From Magnetococcales bacterium (GTDB lineage: Bacteria; Pseudomonadota; Magnetococcia; Magnetococcales; JADFYX01), in NCBI GenBank assembly GCA_015232795.1, contig JADFYX010000066.1:1-10697 (forward strand): a stretch of 10,697 bases of DNA, given 5' to 3'. Shown here one piece after another: positions 1 to 7,214 of this stretch. The number at the start of each line of letters is the position of its first letter. The first letter of the stretch is position 1. Both the position numbers and the translations under genes were made by a program. The notes beneath the pieces were generated by a model. The model made no database searches and was not told the origin of the DNA. It saw only the letters and a list, made by a program, of their open reading frames with translations.

Positions 1-1
1 C

Positions 2-2239
2 TTTTTAGCCAATATGAGCCATGAAATTCGCACTCCCATGAATGCAATTATTGGTCTTAGCCATCTATGTTTGCAGACTCGTCTCACAACCCGACAAAAA
101 GATTATATCTATAAAGTTCATAACTCTGCAACTTCACTACTACGTATAATCAACGATATTTTAGACTTTTCTAAAATTGATGCTGGTCGTTTGGATATGG
201 AATCCATCGATTTTACCTTGGAGGAGGTGCTTGGCACCATGGCCTCAATGGTGGGCTTAAAGGCGCATGAAAAAAAATTAGAATTTCTCATGGAAACCGC
301 TGTAGATATTCCCCCAAGTTTGATTGGTGATCCTTTGCGACTTGGGCAGATTTTAATAAACCTAACCAACAACGCTATTAAATTTACTGAACAAGGGGAG
401 ATTGCCGTTATTACCGAATTATTGGAAAAAGGTGATGATTTTGTCCGGCTACAGTTCACAGTACGTGATACCGGTATTGGTCTTACTCAAGAGCAACAAT
501 CCACACTTTTTCAATCTTTCAGCCAAGCTGATGCCTCTATCACGCGAAAATATGGTGGAACAGGCTTGGGGTTAACAATTTCTCAACGACTTATTGAGTT
601 AATGAATGGAAAAATTAAAGTTGAAAGTAAGCTAGGTATTGGCTCTAAATTTATTTTTGATGTCCGCCTTGGTGTAAGCTTGCGAGTGATAGAAAAAAAT
701 CTTATTCCCACAACAGATCTGCGAGGTATGAAGGTTCTGATTGTTGATGATAATGAGAGTGCAAGAAATGTAATTGCAGATTATTTAACCTCTTTTACTT
801 TTAAAGTTACCAGAGCTATTGACGGTAAAGAGGCCATTGTTTTGGTACAAGAGGCAGATATGGCTGGGGAGCCGTTTGATCTGATTATAATGGACTATAT
901 GATGCCTGATTTGGACGGAATATCTGCTGCTGCTAAAATTCGCTATGAGTTGGGATTAAATAAAAATCCTCTTGTGATAATGGCTACGGCTTATGGTGAA
1001 GAAAATGTTGTAAAACGTGCAACAAAGGAGGCTGAAGTTGACGGTTTCTTGGTTAAACCAATTGATCAAAGTCTGCTTTTTGATGCCATAATGGAGGTGT
1101 TTGGAAAAAGTAGTGGCAAAATTGATAGTACCAGTTTTAACTTTAAAGAGAGCCAAGATTTTAAAGCAGTTTTATCTGGAGCCAGAATATTGCTGGTAGA
1201 AGATAATGAGATCAACCAACAGGTAGCTTTCGAGTTACTAGAGCAGGCTAACATTACTGTGCTTTTGGCTAGCAACGGCAAACAAGCTTTAGATATTGTA
1301 TCCAAGGAACAATTAGACGGTGTTTTAATGGATGTGCAGATGCCTATTATGGACGGGCTTACAGCTACCCGTGAAATTCGTAAAGACCCCCATTTAAAAA
1401 ATTTACCCATACTGGCAATGACCGCCAACGCCATGTCTGGTGATAGGGAAGTATGTCTTGATTCTGGTATGCAGGACCACATCTCAAAACCCATTGATCC
1501 GGCTAACATGTTCTCTACATTAGCTAGGTGGGTAAAACCAGCAAAGCCAAAAGCAATTGTCACAAAACCGAATGCTGCTAATGAAGATGAAGCAAAACTT
1601 AATCTGCCACCAGAAATTCCAGGTATAGATACAAAATCAGGGATGTTACGCATTGGCGGAAAATTGGATAGATATATGGTAATTCTCTCCAAATTTTTAC
1701 TCAATCAAAGAGAGTCTGCTAAAAATATTAAAACCGCTATATTAAACAGTGATTTTCTCACAGCCAAACGTATTGCTCATACTTTAAAAGGGGTGGCAGG
1801 TACAATTGGAGCAGCTAGTTTACAACAAAAAGCCCAGGCAATTGAAATTGCCATAGGGGAAAAGGCAGATCCAGAATATTTGGATGTTTTGTTGAATGTA
1901 GTTTCCCAAGAGCTTGCCAAAACATGTGAGGCGTTGGAGGTTGTACTACAAAAAAAGCAAGCAGAAGCGAAAAAGAGAGATGAACCCCAAGAGACAGATG
2001 AAATAGTTGAGATTCGCAATGCTATTTTAAGAGAGATAGCAACCCAAGTTGATTCCTTCGATGCGGAAGCCGAAGATACCATAGCAAAACTGCGTAAAGG
2101 TTATATTCCACAAGATATGGTCAGTTGGGTGGATAAATTAGAGAAACAGGTTTCACAATATGATTTCGACAAAGCAGCCGAAACGATCAAGGAATTTGGA
2201 AAAGCTTTAGGTCTCGATCTGGAGGCTAGCAATGAGTGA
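2..2239 (+). CDS. Hybrid histidine kinase, HisKA-HATPase-REC-REC-Hpt (5' end outside window)
   Basis: This is a BarA/TodS-like multi-domain sensor kinase, open at the window edge. The frame already reads FLAN before the first visible Met at 14, so that Met is internal and the sensor region lies upstream. Counting from that Met: the H-box SHEIRTPMNAIIGL has phospho-His at 3; the ATPase domain shows the N-box (N116, N119, N120), G1 box DTGIG (152-156) and G2 box GGTGLGL (181-187). REC1 has acidic D245/D246, acceptor D294, T325 and K348. REC2 has E396/D397, acceptor D440, T470 and K492. The Hpt motif AHTLKGVAGTIGA carries H589. A charged linker and a helical tail (about 650-741) follow. All catalytic and relay residues are present, so a His-Asp-His relay is expected, with the Hpt passing phosphate to a separate REC protein. 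The next two genes each encode one, the obvious partners. The signal sensed is unknown. Confidence 0.95.
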   Translation, partial: FLANMSHEIRTPMNAIIGLSHLCLQTRLTTRQKDYIYKVHNSATSLLRIINDILDFSKIDAGRLDMESIDFTLEEVLGTMASMVGLKAHEKKLEFLMETAVDIPPSLIGDPLRLGQILINLTNNAIKFTEQGEIAVITELLEKGDDFVRLQFTVRDTGIGLTQEQQSTLFQSFSQADASITRKYGGTGLGLTISQRLIELMNGKIKVESKLGIGSKFIFDVRLGVSLRVIEKNLIPTTDLRGMKVLIVDDNESARNVIADYLTSFTFKVTRAIDGKEAIVLVQEADMAGEPFDLIIMDYMMPDLDGISAAAKIRYELGLNKNPLVIMATAYGEENVVKRATKEAEVDGFLVKPIDQSLLFDAIMEVFGKSSGKIDSTSFNFKESQDFKAVLSGARILLVEDNEINQQVAFELLEQANITVLLASNGKQALDIVSKEQLDGVLMDVQMPIMDGLTATREIRKDPHLKNLPILAMTANAMSGDREVCLDSGMQDHISKPIDPANMFSTLARWVKPAKPKAIVTKPNAANEDEAKLNLPPEIPGIDTKSGMLRIGGKLDRYMVILSKFLLNQRESAKNIKTAILNSDFLTAKRIAHTLKGVAGTIGAASLQQKAQAIEIAIGEKADPEYLDVLLNVVSQELAKTCEALEVVLQKKQAEAKKRDEPQETDEIVEIRNAILREIATQVDSFDAEAEDTIAKLRKGYIPQDMVSWVDKLEKQVSQYDFDKAAETIKEFGKALGLDLEASNE
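2221..2225 (+). promoter_or_regulatory. Shine-Dalgarno site for the REC-PAS-PAS gene
   Basis: GGAGG lies 6 nt before the ATG at 2232, inside the last codons of the kinase gene. It fixes the start of the downstream gene and, together with the 8-bp overlap ATGAGTGA, suggests translation of the two genes is coupled. Confidence 0.75.
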
Positions 2240-3560
2240 AAGGTATGTTAAACCTTCAATATTGATAGTAGATGACAGCCCGGATAATTTACATCTTCTA
2301 AAAGATATACTTGTCGAGCAATACACAGTCAGACCAGCAATCAATGGTAAATTAGCACTGCAATTAGCAGCTATGGAACCCCAGCCAGATTTAATTTTGC
2401 TGGATATTGAAATGCCTGATATGGACGGTTATGAAGTTTGCCGCCAGTTAAAAAAAAATATAAAAACAAGAGATATTCCCGTAATTTTTGTGACCGCAAA
2501 AACCGGTGATGAACATGAGTTGGAAGGGCTGCTGTTGGGGGCGGTAGATTATATTACAAAACCCATTAACTCCCATATAATCAAAGCCCGTGTCCAGACT
2601 CATATTGCATTGAGAAACCTATACTACGAAAAAGAGGAAAAAAATCGTCAGCTATACGAAGTAAAAGAGCAATTAGCGGCGAGTCTGGAAAAATATTCTT
2701 TGGCTCAAGATCGTTTTAATGGGCTGGTGCAGACCATACCTGACATTGTTTATAAAATTGATTCCAATGGCATGTTTACTTTTCTCAATAAGTCTGTAGA
2801 ACGTTTGGGTTACAGTCAGTCCGACCTGATTGGAAAACATTTCACCGAGATAATACACATCACAGATATCAAAGAAGCCAGCTTGGATGTCATCATTGCG
2901 CGAATTGGCAAAGGGACCGTTAAACCAGATCAAAAAGCTTTTGATGAGAGACGTTCAGGAGAACGTATGACCGTTGGCTTGGAAATTCGTTTGAAAACCA
3001 AAGCCGGTAAAGCAGCAGAGGTGGTTGAGATCAAAAATATCGACCCTATAACTGTCAATGTTGAGGTAAACAGTACTGGTCTTTATGGAGACATTGCTTC
3101 TCAGGCAACAAACAATAATCGTCAATATATAGGAACAGTTGGTGTTATCCGAGATATTACAGACCGCCAAAAGGCGGAAAAAGCTTTGCGTAAAGAGCAG
3201 ATGCTTTTAAAACAGTTGGTGGACAGCGTGCCTCTGCCTATCTTTATGGTTGATGGCGACGGCAAACTAGCGTTAACCAACAAAGCCTGTAAGTTGCCAA
3301 ATGGAGGCAACAGTAAAGACAGTGTTCTAACAAGTCTGGCTGAACTTTTAGGTGCAGATGACACAATAAAAGTGCAAAAAGTTATTGCAGATTTTCTGAA
3401 AAATGGAGATAGTAGTTTGACCCAGCAAATAGTAGATCTAAATTTCGCTGACAGAAAAAGAAAAAATATAATTTTGCAAAAATTTGATAACCCCTATCAA
3501 AGCAAACCCGATTTAATTGGGGTTCTTTGCGATAATATCGAGAATAACAGCTATGAATAA
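2232..3560 (+). CDS. Response regulator REC-PAS-PAS without an output domain
   Basis: This 442-residue protein starts with a receiver domain (about 8-128): acidic pair D14/D15, acceptor D58 in LLDIEMPDMDG, T88 and K110. A coiled-coil linker (about 130-160) follows. The first PAS domain begins at about 161 (LVQTIPDIVYKID) and ends in GVIRDITDRQKAEKAL (304-319), the usual PAS exit motif. About 75 residues (225-300) separate its two halves, more than usual. A weaker second PAS-like domain (about 325-433) has PIFMVDGDGKLALTN and ends in IGVLCDNIE. No kinase, GGDEF, EAL, HTH or other effector follows. It overlaps the kinase gene before it and the HD-GYP gene after it by 8 bp each. Role by inference: an intermediate or phosphate sink in the relay, or an adapter acting through its PAS domains. 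Confidence 0.9.
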   Translation: MSERYVKPSILIVDDSPDNLHLLKDILVEQYTVRPAINGKLALQLAAMEPQPDLILLDIEMPDMDGYEVCRQLKKNIKTRDIPVIFVTAKTGDEHELEGLLLGAVDYITKPINSHIIKARVQTHIALRNLYYEKEEKNRQLYEVKEQLAASLEKYSLAQDRFNGLVQTIPDIVYKIDSNGMFTFLNKSVERLGYSQSDLIGKHFTEIIHITDIKEASLDVIIARIGKGTVKPDQKAFDERRSGERMTVGLEIRLKTKAGKAAEVVEIKNIDPITVNVEVNSTGLYGDIASQATNNNRQYIGTVGVIRDITDRQKAEKALRKEQMLLKQLVDSVPLPIFMVDGDGKLALTNKACKLPNGGNSKDSVLTSLAELLGADDTIKVQKVIADFLKNGDSSLTQQIVDLNFADRKRKNIILQKFDNPYQSKPDLIGVLCDNIENNSYE

Positions 3561-4638
3561 TCCAGCAAAGCCTTCCCGCAAGACCGTTCTTGTTGTTGAT
3601 GACACCACTGAGAATATTGATGTCATGAAGGGTATTCTCAGCCCTTACTACAAAATTCAAGCTGCTAAGGATGGTAAGTTGGCGATTATGATTGCTAAAT
3701 CAGCAAATAAACCATCCATAATTTTGTTGGATATAATGATGCCAGAGATGGACGGCTACGAAGTGTGCAGAATACTTAAAGCAGATGAAAAAACTCGTGA
3801 TATACCAATCCTGTTCGTAACGGCTAAATCTGGTGTGGAAGATGAAACCAAAGGTTTTGAGTTGGGTGCTGTAGATTATCTTATTAAACCAGTAAGTCAA
3901 CCAGTGGTTCTAGCACGGGTAAAAACCCATATAGATATGAATACCCAAAGGATGCTTCTTAATGATCAAAAGAGGCTTTTAGAAGAACAGGTAGCAAAAC
4001 GTACAGCCCAACTTTCAAAACGTAATGTTGAGCTGGAAGTAACAAGAATTGAAGTCATAAATCAACTGGGCAGAGCAGTTGAATATCGTGATAATGAGAC
4101 AGGAATGCATGTTGCCCGTATGAGTTGTTTTTCCCAAATTCTTGCTTTAAAAGCTGGGGTTGGAGAGGGTCAAGCAGAGTTGATAAATCATGCTGCCCCA
4201 ATGCATGATGTTGGCAAAATTGGGATTCCAGACAAAATACTACTTAAGCCAGGAAAGCTCACAGATGAAGAGTTTGAGGTGATAAAAAAACATCCGGTTA
4301 TTGGGCATGAAATAATAGGTAAGCAGAGTGCCGATCTTCTAAACCTCGGTGCACAAATGGCCCTGACCCATCATGAAAAATGGAACGGTAAAGGTTATCC
4401 AAATGGACTAAAAGGAGAAGATATTCCTTTTGCTGGAAGGCTGATTGCCGTTTGTGATGTATTTGAAGCGTTAATCTCAGTTAGGCCATACAAAAAATCG
4501 TGGTCTATTGATGATGCCTTGGCATTTATAACTGAAGAGTCCGGAGGACATTTTGATCCTAATTTGGCACGACTATTTGTAGGTATGAGGTCAGAAATAG
4601 AAGAGGTTATGGAGCGTTATAAGGATTATGCAGAGTAG
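3553..4638 (+). CDS. REC-HD-GYP response regulator, cyclic-di-GMP phosphodiesterase (RpfG-like)
   Basis: The protein has 361 residues from ATG 3553. An in-frame TTG at 3517 would add 12 residues but lies inside the previous gene without a ribosome site; the ATG overlaps the previous stop by 8 bp (ATGAATAA), as at the preceding junction. The receiver domain (about 10-128) has D16/D17, acceptor D60, T90 and K112. A coiled coil spans about 132-165. The HD-GYP domain (about 165-360) shows ETGMH (H186), MHDVGKIGIPD (H218, D219, K222), KPGKLT, H247, H273/H274, GKGYP (GYP at 281-283) and D302. This set matches metal-binding, active HD-GYP enzymes, which hydrolyse c-di-GMP to pGpG or GMP. The common DVFDAL is DVFEAL here. 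It is the only enzymatic output in this operon, so phosphorylation probably tunes c-di-GMP and through it motility or biofilm growth. Its REC is closely similar to that of the preceding protein, suggesting duplication. Confidence 0.93.
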   Translation: MNNPAKPSRKTVLVVDDTTENIDVMKGILSPYYKIQAAKDGKLAIMIAKSANKPSIILLDIMMPEMDGYEVCRILKADEKTRDIPILFVTAKSGVEDETKGFELGAVDYLIKPVSQPVVLARVKTHIDMNTQRMLLNDQKRLLEEQVAKRTAQLSKRNVELEVTRIEVINQLGRAVEYRDNETGMHVARMSCFSQILALKAGVGEGQAELINHAAPMHDVGKIGIPDKILLKPGKLTDEEFEVIKKHPVIGHEIIGKQSADLLNLGAQMALTHHEKWNGKGYPNGLKGEDIPFAGRLIAVCDVFEALISVRPYKKSWSIDDALAFITEESGGHFDPNLARLFVGMRSEIEEVMERYKDYAE

Positions 4639-4693
4639 AAAAAAATTGTGTTTTTAGCTAAATTTTATATCTATAATTTTTACCCAAACTATT

Positions 4694-5575
4694 TTATAAC
4701 CCCCGTAAAAAATCTGGGCGTAGGCTTTTTGTTCCCTCTTGGGCAGCTTTGATTTCTGATAACAGACGTTGGCGGTCTTTGGGTAGGTTGCCAGCTAGAG
4801 CCAGAGCGTTGGAGGCGTGGTTGGAGCGAAATATTACCCGTTTTGGTAATGTAGTCAGGTTTTCAATTAGGCGGTACTGTTCCGTTAAAATAGCCCAGTC
4901 ATCTTGAAACTTAAAAGCAGATTTAAATCCGGCCAAAAATTGTGGTCGTACCGAATCATCTAAAAAAAGCTGTAGTGTTGATAGATAGTTTATAGGTGCT
5001 TTTTTTAGTAGCTCTACAGTGCCATCAATATGCTCTTTCCAGCCATCTTGTCCAGCCAGCCCTAAAACCACTGTAGCCGATATTTTCATTTTTGCTTGCT
5101 CTGCTTTTAACAACCCTTCTTCCATTCCCCAAGGTGTGGCCCCTTTGTGGATGGTTTTTAATAGAGGAGCATGACCACTCTCAATGCCATAATATAGTAA
5201 ATTTAGTTTATGTTCTTGCAAAAGAGTTAACTCAGCTAGGGATTTTTTTAACAAATTTGCTGGTAGGGCGTAGCAAGAGACGCGGGTTAATTTAGGTAGA
5301 CGTAGTGCTAGATGATCTAATATTTTTATGAGATGGTCAGTTGGCAGAGCAAGCGCGTCACCATCAGCAAGAAAAACCCGGCTTGCATTGGACCACTCAC
5401 TAGCTCCTTGATCAATGTCCAACAGAACATCGTCAATTGAACGTTCAGTATATGTTTTTTCGTGATACATGGAGCAGAAGGTGCAGCGATTAAAGCTGCA
5501 ACCCAACGTAGCTTGAATAATCAGATTTTCCCCCTCTGAAGGAGGGCGATACAACGGCATGTGATATTTTAGCAT
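4694..5575 (-). CDS. Radical SAM protein with CX4CX2C cluster motif
   Basis: This 293-residue cytoplasmic protein begins with YRPPSEGENLIIQATLGC, and its cluster cysteines are C26, C31 and C34 in GCSFNRCTFC. The spacing is CX4CX2C, not the common CX3CX2C. From memory this GCSxNxCxFC form occurs in a family of uncharacterised radical SAM proteins of COG1032/Elp3 type. Other marks are FLADGDAL (68-75), YGIESG (129-134), and a C-terminal FRSNHASNALALAGNLPKDR (249-268), which I recall as strongly conserved in that family. A 4Fe-4S cluster and SAM cleavage to a 5'-deoxyadenosyl radical are expected; the substrate is unknown. An alternative start is Met6 (5560), which would give MPLYRPP. Neither start has a clear ribosome site. 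It follows the small sensor gene by 13 nt, so the two are probably co-transcribed. It converges on the HD-GYP gene. Confidence 0.88.
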   Translation of the reverse strand: MLKYHMPLYRPPSEGENLIIQATLGCSFNRCTFCSMYHEKTYTERSIDDVLLDIDQGASEWSNASRVFLADGDALALPTDHLIKILDHLALRLPKLTRVSCYALPANLLKKSLAELTLLQEHKLNLLYYGIESGHAPLLKTIHKGATPWGMEEGLLKAEQAKMKISATVVLGLAGQDGWKEHIDGTVELLKKAPINYLSTLQLFLDDSVRPQFLAGFKSAFKFQDDWAILTEQYRLIENLTTLPKRVIFRSNHASNALALAGNLPKDRQRLLSEIKAAQEGTKSLRPDFLRGL

Positions 5576-5588
5576 AAAAACAGCAAGC

Positions 5589-6233
5589 TTAACTTTTTAA
5601 CTTGGATCGGATAAATTTTGTGATAACAGCACCAAAACTCAAAGAGAACACAGCTACAAGCAAAAATACAGTTACAGTGTATTTATAACTCTTTTTACCC
5701 CAATCTTTTATGGATAGGGAACTCTCAGCGGTTAAATTGTCATACTCATTTTGAAGAGTGTTAAAAGCTTTTATAGCAGGAGTATCATCAATTTTTACAA
5801 TTTGATCTATCATTTTGATGCTAGACCCTTGTTTATGCATAGCAACAACAATTCCAAGCTGTTTCTGATAATTGAGAGTAACATCTGAGATACTGTTTAG
5901 AGCCTCTTTTTCAAATTCACTAAGGTCGGGAATTGCTCTATAATACTTAATACTGCTCAATATATTTTTAAAATCATCATCTGCTTGCATACGATATTCT
6001 TCTTGGTTTCTAATAAGATAATTTTTGAAATTGTGGATGGCTCCACCATAGCCAAAATGTGATTTTACATCTTGTAAAAGTATCTGTCGGCTGGCAATTT
6101 GATTAATGTATCTGTGCCAAGAATTGTTAAATTCACTGATATTTCCATGAAGCAAATTGATAAAATACAAGATGATTACGGTAAAAATAGCGATAAATAA
6201 ATGCAGTTTAGTTGAGGTCTTTATGCTGGACAT
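5589..6233 (-). CDS. Two-TM membrane protein: stand-alone periplasmic sensor domain of chemoreceptor/kinase type
   Basis: This 214-residue protein has an N-terminal membrane helix (about 9-28), a helical periplasmic region (about 30-183), a second membrane helix (about 185-205) and a short basic tail (FIRSKLKS) that ends at the stop. The periplasmic part has GYGGAIHNFKNYLIR (61-75) and KIDDTPAIKAFNTL (147-160), two marks I know from the sensor regions of many proteobacterial chemoreceptors, GGDEF proteins and kinases. In those the second TM leads into HAMP and an output domain; here there is none. The gene looks intact, with a good ribosome site and a clean stop, and the 13 nt after it lead straight into the radical SAM gene, so no degraded output domain is hidden there. 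It may bind a periplasmic ligand and act with a partner protein, or be a remnant. Function not known. Confidence 0.8.
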   Translation of the reverse strand: MSSIKTSTKLHLFIAIFTVIILYFINLLHGNISEFNNSWHRYINQIASRQILLQDVKSHFGYGGAIHNFKNYLIRNQEEYRMQADDDFKNILSSIKYYRAIPDLSEFEKEALNSISDVTLNYQKQLGIVVAMHKQGSSIKMIDQIVKIDDTPAIKAFNTLQNEYDNLTAESSLSIKDWGKKSYKYTVTVFLLVAVFSLSFGAVITKFIRSKLKS

Positions 6234-6241
6234 TATCCTAG

Positions 6242-6246
6242 CCCCT
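6242..6246 (-). promoter_or_regulatory. Shine-Dalgarno site for the small sensor protein
   Basis: AGGGG on the minus strand lies 8 nt before the ATG at 6233, supporting that start just ahead of the first membrane helix. Confidence 0.55.
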
Positions 6247-6320
6247 GTCTGTTTTTTTTAATCTATCCACACCAAAACCTGACAGTAGCATGTTTAGACA
6301 TTAATATTTATGCAAAAATT

Positions 6321-7052
6321 TTATTTTTTTCTTAATCCTTGAGCCGAAAACAAATAATCAATTTTAAAATAGTCGAAAAAATTGATGGAGCTAATTTGCC
6401 CCTTTAGCTGTTTGTTTTCTTCTGCAAGATTGGTCAGTTTTTCTTTTGTCTCTTCCAGCTCATAACTGAGTGACTTAATTAATATTTTACTTTTTTCATC
6501 AGGTTTGCCAGAACTGGTTTTATTGGGAGATTTATTTAACTGGGATATTTTGTTTTGTAACAATTTTATCTCTAGATCTTTTGCCTTAATTATCTCTTGA
6601 ACAGTTTTTTCTGTATTTGTGGGGAGGGTAAAATTATCTGTGGGGGAAGATTTTTGTGAATTATAGTTATTGGTAGATGTTACCAACTCATTGTAAATTT
6701 GTTCGCTTCCCTTTTTACCTTTTTCGTTGATTGCAGTTTGCAAAAGATGAACTATTTTACCTGTTTGAGGAGTCATGCCATCAATGGCTGCCTGTATTGG
6801 TGTTGTGCCATAGTTATCAAAACGAGTTGTATCTGCCCCTTTTGCAATTAAATATTGCACAATTGTGGGATAACCACTTTTTGCTGCCCAATGTAACAGT
6901 GTAGAGCCTCTTGAGCCTGTTGCATTTACATCTATCATGGTGGTTTTAATATTATTTAGCAGATATTTCTCTAAATCTTTATCTTGTGCATATGCTGATG
7001 TAGCAAGAGACATGGAGATAATAACAAACAGTGTTGTGATATATTTTGCCAT
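6321..7052 (-). CDS. Secreted ankyrin-repeat protein with C-terminal coiled coil
   Basis: The protein has 243 residues. Residues 1-22 form a Sec signal peptide (MAKY, a hydrophobic core, then ATSAYA before Q23), so the mature protein is probably periplasmic. Residues about 47-79 are a clear ankyrin repeat (STLLHWAAKSGYPTIVQYLI, then KGADTTRFD). A second, less regular one follows at about 80-110 (YGTTPIQAAIDG). A polar linker rich in N, S, T and P (about 125-147) leads to heptad-like coiled coil at about 147-172 and 188-222 (ELEETKEKLTNLAEENKQLK). The end is aromatic (FFDYFKIDYLF). Two repeats are few for a stable ankyrin fold, so unseen divergent repeats or partner binding are likely. The role is presumably protein-protein contact or scaffolding. 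The sensor gene lies 87 nt downstream on the same strand; co-transcription is possible but not shown. The start has only a weak ribosome site. Confidence 0.85.
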   Translation of the reverse strand: MAKYITTLFVIISMSLATSAYAQDKDLEKYLLNNIKTTMIDVNATGSRGSTLLHWAAKSGYPTIVQYLIAKGADTTRFDNYGTTPIQAAIDGMTPQTGKIVHLLQTAINEKGKKGSEQIYNELVTSTNNYNSQKSSPTDNFTLPTNTEKTVQEIIKAKDLEIKLLQNKISQLNKSPNKTSSGKPDEKSKILIKSLSYELEETKEKLTNLAEENKQLKGQISSINFFDYFKIDYLFSAQGLRKK

Positions 7053-7064
7053 GATAGATTGCTT

Positions 7065-7075
7065 TCCCAGTGGGA
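7065..7075. repeat. Short inverted repeat TCCCA-G-TGGGA next to the ankyrin gene start
   Basis: A perfect 5-bp inverted repeat around one central base sits 12 nt before the ATG of the ankyrin gene. A second pairing is possible with overlapping bases (CAGTG at 7068-7072 with CACTG at 7081-7085). Because this would lie in the mRNA leader over the ribosome-binding region, it could modulate translation, but short palindromes also arise by chance. Confidence 0.3.
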
Positions 7076-7185
7076 GGTATCACTGTTAATTTGTGATAAG
7101 CCCATTTAAATATTTTTTATTTGTAACCAATTAACCTAGATTAAATACAGATGATCCTTAACGCTGTTTCTAACATTATAGATGA

Positions 7186-7214
7186 AATATATTAGGTTAT
7201 GTGGGGTATTGCAA
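7186..7214 (-). promoter_or_regulatory. Candidate sigma70 promoter for the ankyrin gene
   Basis: On the minus strand a -35-like TTGCAA (7209-7214) and a -10-like TATATT (7186-7191) are 17 nt apart, about 135 nt before the ankyrin ATG. A perfect TATAAT hexamer occurs a little downstream at 7175-7180 but lacks a good -35. In such AT-rich DNA this is suggestive only. Confidence 0.3.

Noticed and set aside
1066..1704. 212-codon minus-strand ORF opposite the kinase
   Set aside because: It is antisense to REC2 and the linker before the Hpt, which show all expected family motifs on the plus strand. Its own product has no recognisable domain, so it is a shadow.
3517..3552. TTG start adding 12 residues to the HD-GYP protein
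   Set aside because: No ribosome site, deeper overlap with the preceding gene, and the added residues precede a normal REC start. ATG 3553 repeats the 8-bp overlap of the other junction.
4639..4693. Terminator between the two convergent genes
   Set aside because: The 55 bases are A/T runs. The only pairing I find is AAAAA with TTTTT, with no GC stem, so an intrinsic terminator is not supported.
5576..5588. Frameshift hiding an output domain after the small sensor protein
   Set aside because: Only 13 nt separate its stop from the radical SAM gene, whose start region matches its own family's usual beginning, so there is no room for a HAMP or output remnant.
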